A DNA stretch of 64,000 bases from NCBI RefSeq assembly GCF_031851795.1, contig NZ_CP134696.1, positions 4,608,501 to 4,672,500 of the forward strand, read 5' to 3'. The stretch's first letter is position 1. Each line of letters starts with the position of its first letter. Origin of the DNA: Pontibacter sp. G13 (GTDB lineage: Bacteria > Bacteroidota > Bacteroidia > J057). Shown piece after piece: positions 8,950 to 17,258 of this stretch. A model generated the notes under the pieces. It searched no databases. It was not told the DNA's origin and saw only the letters and a program-made list of their open reading frames with translations. Both the position numbers and the translations under genes were made by a program.

Positions 8950-10455
8950 ATGAAAAAATATGTTCTGCTCCTACTAGTCTCACTTTCCTGCCTGACTATG
9001 GAGGCGCAGGATCGTCTGCCGAATGTGGTGGTGATCCTCGCCGATGACATTGGCTCAGGAGATCTCTCGGCTTATCGGAGATTGCATAGTTCTGACAGTA
9101 TTCTGTTGGAGACCCCTAATCTGGACATGTTGGCTGCCGATGGCGTCATGTTTACCAATGGACATTCTCCTGCTGCCCTGTGCGCTCCTTCGAGATATGC
9201 CGTCATGACGGGGCAGCATTGCTATCGTAGCCCTGAACCTTGGGGCGTGTGGAGCGCCTATTCCGCCTCGGTGATCCGGGACGATCAGCCCACACTGGGT
9301 CGTGTGATGCAGTCAGCGGGTTACCAAACTGCCTTTATGGGTAAATGGCATCTAGGAGGGCGATATTATCAGGAAGGCGATACCACCCAATTTTTCGAAC
9401 TCAAAAACACCACCGGCCAGAAACCGGACCTGTTCCGAATGGTGGATGATGGCCCGCTATCCAAAGGCTTTGACGAGAGCTTCACATTCCCGGCAGGGAT
9501 TCAGGCGGCTCCGTACGCGATCTACGAAAATGGCAATTGGATGCCCATCGAGGACAATTCGAGTATTGTTCCGATCAACAAGGCATACGCCCGAGCCAAA
9601 AACTTCCCTTTGGTGAAAAAGGCTGGATTGGGGGATTCCAATTGGGACCCGCACATCATGGGACCGTTGCTAGCTCGAGAGGCCGAATCCTATATTCATC
9701 TTCATGCGCAGGACGAAAAACCATTTTTTCTCTACTACTGTGCATTGGCAGTTCACGTGCCGCATACGCCATGCGATACCTTGGATGGGGTAGCGGTCAA
9801 GGGAACTACCCCAAGCGGCCACATGGATATGATCAAGGAGTTGGATGTCCAGATCGGATTGATGATCAAGGCGCTCAAGAAGCAAGGGATTTACGAGGAG
9901 ACGGTATTCATCTTTACTTCGGATAACGGAGGCCTCCAGCGGCAGGAGACCATTGCAGCTGGGCATAGATCGAGCGATATCTATCGTGGTTCCAAAAATC
10001 TGATCTACGAGGGAGGTCATCGCGTGCCCTTCATCGTGTCTTGGCCGGGCAAAATCAGCGGAGGGCAATCCGATGAGCCTGTGTTGGGCCTGGATGTCAT
10101 GGCGACTTTGGCGGATATCACAGGGGTGGAATTGTCGAGTCCCGTGGAAATCGACAGCCGGAGCTTGATGCCGATTCTGGAAGGAGCTCGCAAAGCCGAA
10201 GGACATGAGCTCCTGATGGTGCAAGGAGGAACCCGAAAAACAGCCGCCATCACTGAAGGCAAGTGGAAGCTCATCATCCAGATCGATCGCAAAGACAAGA
10301 CCTGGAATACCCGCAAGCCGATCGCCCTCTTCAATTTGGAGGACAATCTCCAAGAGCAAGAATCTGGAAACATGATCGATGATCCTCGCCAGCGCAAGCG
10401 AGTGCAGGCCATGTTCCAAGCCTACAACGAACAGCGTGATGGCCCAACTGAATAG
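8950..10455 (+). CDS. Sulfatase (S1 family, Cys-type), periplasmic
   Basis: 501 residues with signal peptide MKKYVLLLLVSLSCLTMEAQ. The signature CAPSR starts at Cys78, the formylglycine site, followed by YAVMTGQ. Metal-binding ILADDIGSGDLS (residues 29-40) and MGKWHLGG are present, as is the C-terminal metal motif FTSDNGG. It differs clearly from the lipoprotein sulfatase at 950-2506, so the two probably cut different sulfate positions. No lipobox is seen (Cys14 lies inside the hydrophobic core), so it is probably soluble in the periplasm. The GH2 gene follows on the same strand after 161 bp. Confidence 0.93.
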   Translation: MKKYVLLLLVSLSCLTMEAQDRLPNVVVILADDIGSGDLSAYRRLHSSDSILLETPNLDMLAADGVMFTNGHSPAALCAPSRYAVMTGQHCYRSPEPWGVWSAYSASVIRDDQPTLGRVMQSAGYQTAFMGKWHLGGRYYQEGDTTQFFELKNTTGQKPDLFRMVDDGPLSKGFDESFTFPAGIQAAPYAIYENGNWMPIEDNSSIVPINKAYARAKNFPLVKKAGLGDSNWDPHIMGPLLAREAESYIHLHAQDEKPFFLYYCALAVHVPHTPCDTLDGVAVKGTTPSGHMDMIKELDVQIGLMIKALKKQGIYEETVFIFTSDNGGLQRQETIAAGHRSSDIYRGSKNLIYEGGHRVPFIVSWPGKISGGQSDEPVLGLDVMATLADITGVELSSPVEIDSRSLMPILEGARKAEGHELLMVQGGTRKTAAITEGKWKLIIQIDRKDKTWNTRKPIALFNLEDNLQEQESGNMIDDPRQRKRVQAMFQAYNEQRDGPTE

Positions 10456-10475
10456 GCTTTTACGCCGAATTCGGC

Positions 10476-10543
10476 CATCGTTCAGATCTTGTCGAGTCCC
10501 GATGGATGATCATCATCCGATTATGCACAATCCCTGAACGATG
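10476..10543. promoter_or_regulatory. Nested inverted repeats upstream of GH2 gene
   Basis: A perfect 10-bp inverted repeat (CATCGTTCAG at 10476-10485, CTGAACGATG at 10534-10543) encloses a second, shorter one (GGATGA / TCATCC at 10504-10518). It ends 17 bp before a TAATTTTG box. It could be an operator, or a folded region at the end of the sulfatase transcript; there is no T tract right after it. Confidence 0.4.
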
Positions 10544-10559
10544 AGCTGGATCATTCCCT

Positions 10560-10567
10560 TAATTTTG
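10560..10567 (+). promoter_or_regulatory. Promoter -7 box for GH2 gene
   Basis: TAATTTTG matches the Bacteroidota -7 consensus TAnnTTTG. A clear TTG at the -33 position is absent. Transcription would start near 10574, about 40 bp before the chosen ATG, which supports that start. Confidence 0.45.
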
Positions 10568-10616
10568 ACCATTTCCATTGCCTGCCCGCTCAGGTGCTAC
10601 CATTTTCCTCGATTTT

Positions 10617-13163
10617 ATGAAGGCAAGAACCTATAGCCTGCTGGCGATCATGCTGCTGTTGGGGGTCGCTCGGATCTCTGCGCAGTCGCCGCAACCTCGC
10701 GAAGTGGATTTCAATTTTGATTGGAAATTCACCCTGATGCCCGATACCACCAAGCCCGCTGTGGTCCCAATGACCGATGCGGATTGGCAGGATGTCCGTC
10801 TCCCGCATGATTGGAGCGTTTCCTTTTCCTTTGACTCTACCTTGGAAGGGTGTACTGGGTATCTGCCCGGTGGAGTAGGGGTGTACCAAAAGCATTTTGC
10901 TACGCCTGCCAACCGCAAAAAGGCGACCACCTACATCGTATTTGATGGGGTGTACAACCATGCCACCTTCTGGCTCAATGGCAAGCGCCTTGGCCAGAAT
11001 CCCTATGGATATTCTCCAGTAGCTTTTGACCTGACGAAATACCTCAAGCAGGACGGCTCCGACAATGTGCTGACGGTTCACGTCGATCATTCCCGCTATG
11101 CCGATAGCCGTTGGTACACCGGAAGTGGAATTTACCGGAAAGTGAAGTTGGTCACAGTCGATAAGCTGCATATCCCGATATGGGGAACCTACTTGACTAC
11201 TCCTGTCATCAATGAGGAAGCCGCTCGCGTGCAGCTGGAGGTCAAGGTGAGGAACGATATGCCCAAAAAGCGTGCATTTACCTTGGCTACGAAGATCTTG
11301 GGCCCCGATGGCCGTCAAGTGGCGAGTGCCTCGGAAACTCATTCTATTGGGCGGAGATCTCAACTTGCGTTCAATCAGTCCATCGTCGTGCCTGATCCTC
11401 AATTGTGGGACTGCGAACATCCCCACATGTACAAGGCGATCACTGAAGTGGTTGTCGATGGCGAAGTCGTGGATGAATATACCACGCCTTTTGGTATCCG
11501 TACCTTGGAGTTTGCTGCGAAAAAAGGATTCTTCCTCAATGGCCAGAACACCTTGATCAAAGGCGTCTGTCTGCACCATGATGGAGGGCTCGTTGGTACC
11601 GCAGTTCCCGAAGGTGTTTGGAGAAGAAGATTGGCCAAACTCAAAGAAGCTGGGGTCAATGGCATCCGTACGTCGCACAACCCGTTTTCGGAGGAATTTC
11701 TGAATCTCTGTGATGAGATGGGTTTCTTGGTGCAACATGAGCTGTTTGACGAGATGGACTATCCCAAGGATAAGCGTCAGAATTACCACGATCGCCACGA
11801 TGATTATATCACGCGAGGATATACCGAGCAATTTCAGGAGTGGGGTCGGAGCGACTTGGAGCGTACCTTGCTTCGCGACCGAAATCATCCGTCTATCATC
11901 CAATGGAGTATCGGCAATGAAATCGAATGGGCGTATCTGCACTACCGATACATCACCGGTTTTTGGGAAGATCCCAACGATCCTCAAAACGCTGGTAAAT
12001 TCTGGGGAAGCCGCCCGATGTTCTCTCCGGAAGAATTGAAGGAACGCTACGACAACTGGGAGAAAGGAGAATACATCCTCGCCGAAACTGCCCAGCGTCT
12101 CAGCGATTGGGTGAAGGAATTTGATACGACTCGTCCTACGACTGCCAACCACATCTTGCCGCAGGTGAGCCATGTCAGTGGATATGCAGATGCTGTGGAC
12201 ATCTCGGGATATAGCTATCGCAACTCGGTGATTCCGTGGGCGCAGACCTACTTCCCAGATCAGCAGGTGACCATCAACGAGTGCCCCGGTACTTGGGATG
12301 ACTGGAAGCAAGTGCTGGAAAACCCCGGTGTATTCAGCATGTTCATGTGGACGGGGATCGACTACATCGGAGAGCGAGATGGTGATTGGCCGCAGAAAAG
12401 TGCTTGGGGAGATATCCTCGATTTGGCGGGATTCCCGGAGCCGGGCTTCAATTATTTCAAGAGTATTTGGGTCAATGAGCCTCACATTTCTATCGGAACC
12501 CTTCCGGTAGCGGGGTCTCAATTCACCGTGGATTCACTGTCTGGCCAAGCCGTCGCCAAAAACATTGGCGCCTACAAATGGCGGGGGACCAATATGCACT
12601 GGAACTACGAGCCCGGAGAAATGGTCCTCGTAGAGATCTGCACCAACCATACGACTGCGGAGCTATTTCTCAATGGCAAGTCCCTCGGTCAACGCAGCAT
12701 GTCCGAAAGCCCCGACCGTTTGATGCGTTGTGTAGTGCCTTACGAGCCGGGCGTATTGACTGCGAAAGCCGGATTCACTGGGGCGGAGATTTCGAGCCAG
12801 ATCTTCACCACAGGAACTCCAAAGCAATTCACGCTCGCAGCCGACAAAACTACGTTGACTGCCGATGCCTATGACGTGGCGCATGTCGTGGTCCAGCTGA
12901 CCGATGACCAAGGACTTCCTGTCAAGACAGAAAATACCTTGGTCGAATTTGAGGTGGAGGGACCCGCAAGGTTGTTGGGCGTAGACAATGGCGCGGACGA
13001 CAATCATCAGGATTTTCAGGCGGATCATATCGTCACAGACAAAGGCCGCTGTCTGCTGCTTGTGCAATCCCTCAAGGAAGCGGGGACCATCCGGATCACT
13101 GCGAAATCTGCTACCTATGGCAGTCAAACCATAGAGCTGAATAGTGTTGGATTGGACCGCTAG
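10617..13163 (+). CDS. GH2 beta-galactosidase-like enzyme
   Basis: 848 residues from the ATG at 10617, chosen because it begins a signal peptide (MKARTYSLLAIMLLLGVARISAQ); a TTG 13 codons earlier is in frame but would spoil it. Order: jelly-roll sugar-binding domain (about 30-200, LPHDWS), Ig-like domain (about 210-310), TIM barrel (about 310-600), then DUF4982-like and Ig-like C-terminal domains. The acid/base is Glu435 in SIGNEIEW and the nucleophile is Glu555 in TINECPG. TSHNPF is the conserved GH2 site. It follows the second sulfatase, which suggests a sulfated galactan or a related glycan as substrate. Beta-galactosidase is the default reading; other GH2 specificities are possible. Confidence 0.88.
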   Translation: MKARTYSLLAIMLLLGVARISAQSPQPREVDFNFDWKFTLMPDTTKPAVVPMTDADWQDVRLPHDWSVSFSFDSTLEGCTGYLPGGVGVYQKHFATPANRKKATTYIVFDGVYNHATFWLNGKRLGQNPYGYSPVAFDLTKYLKQDGSDNVLTVHVDHSRYADSRWYTGSGIYRKVKLVTVDKLHIPIWGTYLTTPVINEEAARVQLEVKVRNDMPKKRAFTLATKILGPDGRQVASASETHSIGRRSQLAFNQSIVVPDPQLWDCEHPHMYKAITEVVVDGEVVDEYTTPFGIRTLEFAAKKGFFLNGQNTLIKGVCLHHDGGLVGTAVPEGVWRRRLAKLKEAGVNGIRTSHNPFSEEFLNLCDEMGFLVQHELFDEMDYPKDKRQNYHDRHDDYITRGYTEQFQEWGRSDLERTLLRDRNHPSIIQWSIGNEIEWAYLHYRYITGFWEDPNDPQNAGKFWGSRPMFSPEELKERYDNWEKGEYILAETAQRLSDWVKEFDTTRPTTANHILPQVSHVSGYADAVDISGYSYRNSVIPWAQTYFPDQQVTINECPGTWDDWKQVLENPGVFSMFMWTGIDYIGERDGDWPQKSAWGDILDLAGFPEPGFNYFKSIWVNEPHISIGTLPVAGSQFTVDSLSGQAVAKNIGAYKWRGTNMHWNYEPGEMVLVEICTNHTTAELFLNGKSLGQRSMSESPDRLMRCVVPYEPGVLTAKAGFTGAEISSQIFTTGTPKQFTLAADKTTLTADAYDVAHVVVQLTDDQGLPVKTENTLVEFEVEGPARLLGVDNGADDNHQDFQADHIVTDKGRCLLLVQSLKEAGTIRITAKSATYGSQTIELNSVGLDR

Positions 13164-13189
13164 GTCAACGCACATATCTCACCGATAGA

Positions 13190-13226
13190 GGAGTCATTCC
13201 ATGATGGAGTGGCTCCTTCTTTTTTG
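13190..13226 (+). terminator. Terminator of GH2 gene
   Basis: Long hairpin starting AGGAGTCATTCCA and closing TGGAGTGGCTCCT, with two G-T pairs, followed by a run of six T (13221-13226). Confidence 0.85.
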
Positions 13227-13251
13227 GGGGGAATGGGAAAGGACTTGTTAA

Positions 13252-13470
13252 TAGGTGCGGCTGGATTGGGGCGGTGTGAGGTGCCTGAAGTATTCAGTCG
13301 GTGGGACTTGGTATCGGATGAGACGGAACACGATGCGGTGCATGCCCAATTGCTTGAAATGGATTTCATGCCCACCGACCGAGCGCCCAGCGAGTACGGA
13401 AGGGACCGACCCTGCGACGATGCTCCCAAGGGAAGAACGCCCAGTCAGGACGCAGGGGCACACCCAAATC
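13252..13470 (+). repeat. Dispersed intergenic repeat, copy A
   Basis: Starts GTGCGGCTGG...GGTGTGAGG and ends GCAGGGGCACACCCAAATC. It contains a perfect 9-bp inverted repeat GTCGGTGGG (13297-13305) / CCCACCGAC (13371-13379), then CGAGCG and CAGCGAGTACGGAAG, shared with copy B. It lies between the convergent ends of the GH2 and rpoN genes. It opens several short frames, none with a ribosome site or a conserved product, so I call it non-coding. Confidence 0.75.
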
Positions 13471-13562
13471 ACTCCCCGGAAGAATGTCTGGACAACCTGC
13501 TGAGATGGGTTCAAGACTCCGTTTGATGTTCAGGACAGTTTGCCGGAAATGGTCTATATGCA

Positions 13563-13598
13563 ACAAGGAGTCACTCCAATCGGGGAATGACTCCTTGT
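13563..13598 (-). terminator. Terminator after rpoN
   Basis: Perfect 11-bp inverted repeat ACAAGGAGTCA (13563-13573) / TGACTCCTTGT (13588-13598), followed on the minus strand by a weak T-rich stretch. Its core AGGAGTCA also occurs in the GH2 terminator at the other side of the same gap. Confidence 0.65.
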
Positions 13599-13622
13599 GC
13601 GCTGTTGTTCAATGGTGAACGA

Positions 13623-15113
13623 CTAGATTTCCTTGCGAAGGCGCGCTACCGGGATATCCATTTGCTCGCGGTATTTGGCGACGGTACGCCGTGCGATGGC
13701 GTAGCCTTTTTCCTTGAGCATGGCAGCGATCTTGTCGTCGGAAAGTGGCTTTCGCTTGCTCTCCTCGTCGATGATCTCCTTGAGTGCGCGCTTGACTTCT
13801 CGGTTGGACACCATGCCGTCCTCGGTTTCGATTCCCTCGGTAAAGAAGAAGCGTAGCGGGTAGATGCCGAATTCGGTCTCGACATACTTCTTGTTGGCTA
13901 CGCGGGAAACGGTGGAAATATCCATGCCGATCTCGTCTGCGACATCCTTGAGGATCATCGGGCGGAGCTTGCGGTCATCCCCACCAGCAAGGAAAAACCC
14001 TTCCTGCTTTTCGGCGATGGTATTCATGGTATTGAGGAGCGTGTGCTGGCGTTGGCGGATGGCTTCGATGAACCATTGCGCGGCATCCAATCTGGCCTTG
14101 ACGAAATCGAGCGTCTCTTTTTCGGAGGCTTTGCGCTTATTCTTCTCAATACCGCGGTACTCCTTGTACATGTTCACGTAGTTGCGGCTCAGTTTGAGAT
14201 CTGGCGCGTTGCGTGAATTGAGGCGGATATTGATCTTGTCGTTTTCGGTGGTGAGGATGAAGTCAGGGATGATGGTGTCATTGACATTGGTAGCCTGTGC
14301 TTCACCCGGTTTGGGGTTGAGCTTTTTGATGGCTCCGATGGCATCACTCAGTTCTGCTTCAGACACGCCCAATCGAGAGCGGAGTTTGTCGTAGTGCTTC
14401 TTGGTGAATTCTTCGAAGTAGCGATCGAGTACGGCAGTGGCGAGTTCTACTTCGGGGGTCTGCTCTTTGCGTACCAATTGCAGCAACAGACATTCTCTCA
14501 GGTCACGAGCACCTACGCCTGGAGGGTCGAAGTTCTGGATCTTGGCCAGGACTTCCAACACGGCATCATAGGTGGTCATGATGTTCATGGAGAATGCGAG
14601 GTAATTGACGATGGCCTTGACGGGGTCCACGTTTCCGCGTCCTCTGAGGTATCCATCTTCGTCGATATTACCGATGATATGCTCTCCGATCTGGCGATCC
14701 TTCTCACTGAGGTTGACCATGTGGAGTTGGTCTGTGAGGGAATCGTAGAGGGAGGTGGGCTGAACGATGGGCGCTTCGTAGTCGTCCTCATCGTCGTCTC
14801 CACCTTGAGGCAGGCGGGTACGGTAATCGTAGCTGTCTTGAGCCAGATAGTCATCGATGGAGATTTCCTGACCTACCGCGTCCTCGGGTTCATCCTTGGG
14901 CAGCTCCTCTTCTGGCTTATCAAGATCCTCGTATTCATTTTTCGCCTCTTCTTCATAGGTCATTTGGGGATCTTCGAGCGCAGGGTTTTTCTCCAATTCC
15001 TCCTTGATCCGCTGCTCGAGGGAAGCAGTCGGTACTTGCAGCAACTTGATAAATTGAATCTGCTGCGGAGAAATCTTTTGGGAGATCTTGAGCTGTTGAT
15101 TCTGTCTCAGCAT
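13623..15113 (-). CDS. rpoN: RNA polymerase sigma-54 factor
   Basis: Directs RNA polymerase to -24/-12 promoters and needs AAA+ activators. 496 residues, normal length. The N-terminal glutamine-rich activator-binding region is clear (QNQQLKISQKISPQQIQFIKLLQ), followed by an acidic linker (about 45-115), the core-binding domain, a helix-turn-helix (DISTVSRVANKKYVE, about residues 398-412) and the RpoN box ARRTVAKYRE near residues 474-483. It is monocistronic, with its own terminator. The 341-bp upstream region carries a 16-bp perfect palindrome. No enhancer-binding protein gene is in this window. Confidence 0.97.
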   Translation of the reverse strand: MLRQNQQLKISQKISPQQIQFIKLLQVPTASLEQRIKEELEKNPALEDPQMTYEEEAKNEYEDLDKPEEELPKDEPEDAVGQEISIDDYLAQDSYDYRTRLPQGGDDDEDDYEAPIVQPTSLYDSLTDQLHMVNLSEKDRQIGEHIIGNIDEDGYLRGRGNVDPVKAIVNYLAFSMNIMTTYDAVLEVLAKIQNFDPPGVGARDLRECLLLQLVRKEQTPEVELATAVLDRYFEEFTKKHYDKLRSRLGVSEAELSDAIGAIKKLNPKPGEAQATNVNDTIIPDFILTTENDKINIRLNSRNAPDLKLSRNYVNMYKEYRGIEKNKRKASEKETLDFVKARLDAAQWFIEAIRQRQHTLLNTMNTIAEKQEGFFLAGGDDRKLRPMILKDVADEIGMDISTVSRVANKKYVETEFGIYPLRFFFTEGIETEDGMVSNREVKRALKEIIDEESKRKPLSDDKIAAMLKEKGYAIARRTVAKYREQMDIPVARLRKEI

Positions 15114-15268
15114 AACGAAATGGGATAACCGGTCAAAATCTGGATGAGGACACGAGGTTATGAAAATATCCCTTTCAGGCCTCTAAAATATTCGCGATCG
15201 GGCTGAATATCCGTTTGAGCGGCTCGCCTACTAGCAAATATCATACCAAATCCAAGGTATGTAATTCT

Positions 15269-15284
15269 TGTTGGAATTCCAACA
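15269..15284. promoter_or_regulatory. 16-bp perfect palindrome upstream of rpoN
   Basis: TGTTGGAATTCCAACA is fully self-complementary and lies about 155 bp upstream of the rpoN start. A second palindrome, CAATCGATTG, is at 15345-15354. Both could be binding sites of dimeric regulators. Confidence 0.4.
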
Positions 15285-15395
15285 TCCCCCAATGCGCAAT
15301 TTCGCTACTTGTCGGGAAGCTCATTGATGAATTGCGCTCATTCACAATCGATTGAATGGCGTTCGATTGTCCCAAAAAATCACATAAATACAGAA

Positions 15396-15426
15396 AGGCC
15401 CAACCTTCGGATGAAAGATTGGGCCT
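15396..15426 (-). terminator. Terminator of nfu-lipB operon
   Basis: AGGCCCAA (15396-15403) pairs with TTGGGCCT (15419-15426). On the minus strand it is followed by TTCTGTATTT. It lies about 30 bp past the lipB stop. Confidence 0.8.
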
Positions 15427-15454
15427 GTCGAATGTATCGGTCTTGCCGAATTGA

Positions 15455-16198
15455 TCAAATCACTGGACGAGCGGGAATGGACATTTCAAACAAATCGGCG
15501 AAATGACCGACCAATTTGGCCTTGACTTCGTCCATGGAAACTTCATGTCCCAGCTCCTTGGCGAGCGAAGTGACCCCCTTGTCTGAGATGCCGCAGGGGA
15601 CGATCATGTCGAAGTACTGGAGGTCGGTGTTGACGTTGAAGGCAAATCCATGCATGGTCACCCATCTGGAACACCTCACGCCCATCGCACAGATTTTGCG
15701 AGGTCTCGGGCTATCGACATCTACCCAGACACCGGTAGCGCCATCGATTCTGCCCCCCTTCAATCCATAGTCTGCCAGCAAGCGGATCATGACATCCTCC
15801 ATCGTCCGGAGATACCAGTGGATGTCCGGCTTGAATTTTTCGAGGTCGAGAATGGGATACCCCGTAATCTGGCCGGGGCCGTGAAAGGTGATATCTCCGC
15901 CCCGATTGATTTTGAAGAATTCAATCCCTTGCGCTTTGAGTCGATCTTCCTGAATGAGGAGATGATCGGCCTTTCCGCTTTTGCCGAGTGTGAATACCGG
16001 GTTGTGCTCGCAAAAGAGCAGATAATTCTTGGTGGACACCGATGACGGCTTGGCTTTGTTGCCGGCTGCCAGTTTCATCCCCACATTGACCCTCAGGAGA
16101 GATTCCTGCAAATCCCACGCTTCCTGATAGGCGATTCTTCCGAGATCTTCGTAATTGACCTTTTCCACGTTGAATGATTTGAGAAGCACAAACGGCAA
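15455..16198 (-). CDS. lipB: Octanoyl-[ACP]:protein octanoyltransferase
   Basis: Transfers octanoate from acyl carrier protein to the lipoyl domains of 2-oxoacid dehydrogenases and the glycine cleavage H protein; cytoplasmic. 247 residues. RGGDITFHGPGQ (99-110) is the family signature; the catalytic pair is Cys202 in PCGISDKG and Lys168 in PRKICAMG. The start is TTG directly after the nfu stop codon; a GTG three codons on is an alternative. The gene abuts nfu with no gap, which suggests translational coupling and links Fe-S supply with lipoate formation. The upstream part of the run has a TATCTTTG box. Confidence 0.96.
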   Translation of the reverse strand: MPFVLLKSFNVEKVNYEDLGRIAYQEAWDLQESLLRVNVGMKLAAGNKAKPSSVSTKNYLLFCEHNPVFTLGKSGKADHLLIQEDRLKAQGIEFFKINRGGDITFHGPGQITGYPILDLEKFKPDIHWYLRTMEDVMIRLLADYGLKGGRIDGATGVWVDVDSPRPRKICAMGVRCSRWVTMHGFAFNVNTDLQYFDMIVPCGISDKGVTSLAKELGHEVSMDEVKAKLVGHFADLFEMSIPARPVI

Positions 16199-16777
16199 TT
16201 AGTTCACTTGGTTCGCAGTGGCGGTTACCTTCCGGATCTCAGGAATCATCTGCGTGAGTACCTGCTCAACCCCCTGCTTGATGGTTTGGCTGGCATAGGG
16301 ACAACCATTGCACGCGCCATGCATGGAGAGATTGAGTACACCGTCCTTGAAAGATTCCATGACGATATCACCCCCATCTTCCTGAGCGGCGGGACGAATG
16401 TGCTTGTCGAGCAGCTTACCCGCCATCTCGCGGATGACTTCATCTTGAGTCTTGTGCTGGTTGGTTTCGATGCCGTAGTAGATCACCGGCTCGTTGGATT
16501 CCAGTAATTGGGAGATGAGCATTCGGATCTCAAATGTGACGGTATCCCACGCAGGACTGTCCTGGGCGTTCTTTACCACGGTCACATAGTTCTTGTTGAT
16601 CATGACGCGATCCACATAGCGGAGCATCAGGAGGCGCTTGGCCAAAGGGGAGAAGTCCGCCTCGACGAGGTTGCGGAATTCGTATGGTTCGTCTGTCAGG
16701 ATACCGTTCTCAACGACAAATTTCATGGCGTTGGGATTGGGCACACCTTCGACGTGCATGATGACTGTTCGCTTCAT
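16199..16777 (-). CDS. Nfu-type Fe-S cluster carrier
   Basis: Accepts an Fe-S cluster from the scaffold and passes it to target enzymes, classically lipoyl synthase. 192 residues: N-terminal Nfu domain (about 5-95, PNPNAMKFVV) and C-terminal NifU domain (about 110-185) with the cluster motif GACNGCP, cysteines 156 and 159. Both domains are intact. It is directly followed by lipB, in agreement with the lipoylation role of Nfu proteins. I leave the symbol empty because nfuA is used for a different domain order in enterobacteria. Confidence 0.92.
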   Translation of the reverse strand: MKRTVIMHVEGVPNPNAMKFVVENGILTDEPYEFRNLVEADFSPLAKRLLMLRYVDRVMINKNYVTVVKNAQDSPAWDTVTFEIRMLISQLLESNEPVIYYGIETNQHKTQDEVIREMAGKLLDKHIRPAAQEDGGDIVMESFKDGVLNLSMHGACNGCPYASQTIKQGVEQVLTQMIPEIRKVTATANQVN

Positions 16778-16796
16778 AAGCTTGTGTATGATCCCG

Positions 16797-16804
16797 CAAA
16801 GATA
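16797..16804 (-). promoter_or_regulatory. Promoter -7 box for nfu-lipB
   Basis: TATCTTTG on the minus strand fits TAnnTTTG, about 20 bp upstream of the nfu ATG. No clear TTG is found at the right distance. Confidence 0.4.
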
Positions 16805-16870
16805 GACAAATCTCTATTCATTCGCAGGTAGCGTACCCGACAGAAAAGGGAAATGCGAGGATAGGTATTG

Positions 16871-17197
16871 CTACAACCATGCTTCATCCTCAGCGCTTTG
16901 CAGGGCGCGTTTGAGTTCTGACTCCGAATGGGTGTCCTTTTGCTGTTGCGCTACTTGGATGCCCGCCTTGAATACCTCGATTGCCTCGTCCAGCAGATCT
17001 TGTTGCTGATAGAGCTTGCCTAGGTGATAATAGGTGCCCACGTAGTCGGGGTGGGATTGGCGCAATTTGAGGAAATATGCCTGCGCTTGACCTATATCCT
17101 GTTGCTGCATATACTCGTATGCGACGGAATAGAGATTGAAGGGATCGTTCGGATCCATCCGCAGAAACTCAAGCAGTTGTTCAAGTCTATTGGACAT
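16871..17197 (-). CDS. Small tetratricopeptide-repeat protein
   Basis: 108 residues with two to three TPR units: NLYSVAYEYMQQQDIGQAQ, then YVGTYYHLGKLYQQQDLLDEA, then EVFKAGIQVAQQ. There is no signal peptide, so it is cytoplasmic. TPR helices usually bind partner proteins; no partner can be named. It is divergent from etfB with a gap of 61 bp and may share that promoter region. Confidence 0.8.
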   Translation of the reverse strand: MSNRLEQLLEFLRMDPNDPFNLYSVAYEYMQQQDIGQAQAYFLKLRQSHPDYVGTYYHLGKLYQQQDLLDEAIEVFKAGIQVAQQQKDTHSESELKRALQSAEDEAWL

Positions 17198-17224
17198 CTG
17201 GTTTTTTTCGTATCAATTAGTTAG

Positions 17225-17232
17225 TAATTTTG
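17225..17232 (+). promoter_or_regulatory. Promoter -7 box for etfBA
   Basis: TAATTTTG matches TAnnTTTG, 26 bp upstream of the etfB ATG. The -33 area is T-rich but lacks an exact TTG. Confidence 0.45.
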
Positions 17233-17258
17233 CGGCTAAAAAATAATACTCCGGTATC

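Noticed and set aside
13209-13526. Short frames inside dispersed repeats (here copy A, likewise in copies B, C and D)
   Set aside because: Frames are not kept between copies and appear on both strands, as expected for GC-rich non-coding DNA.
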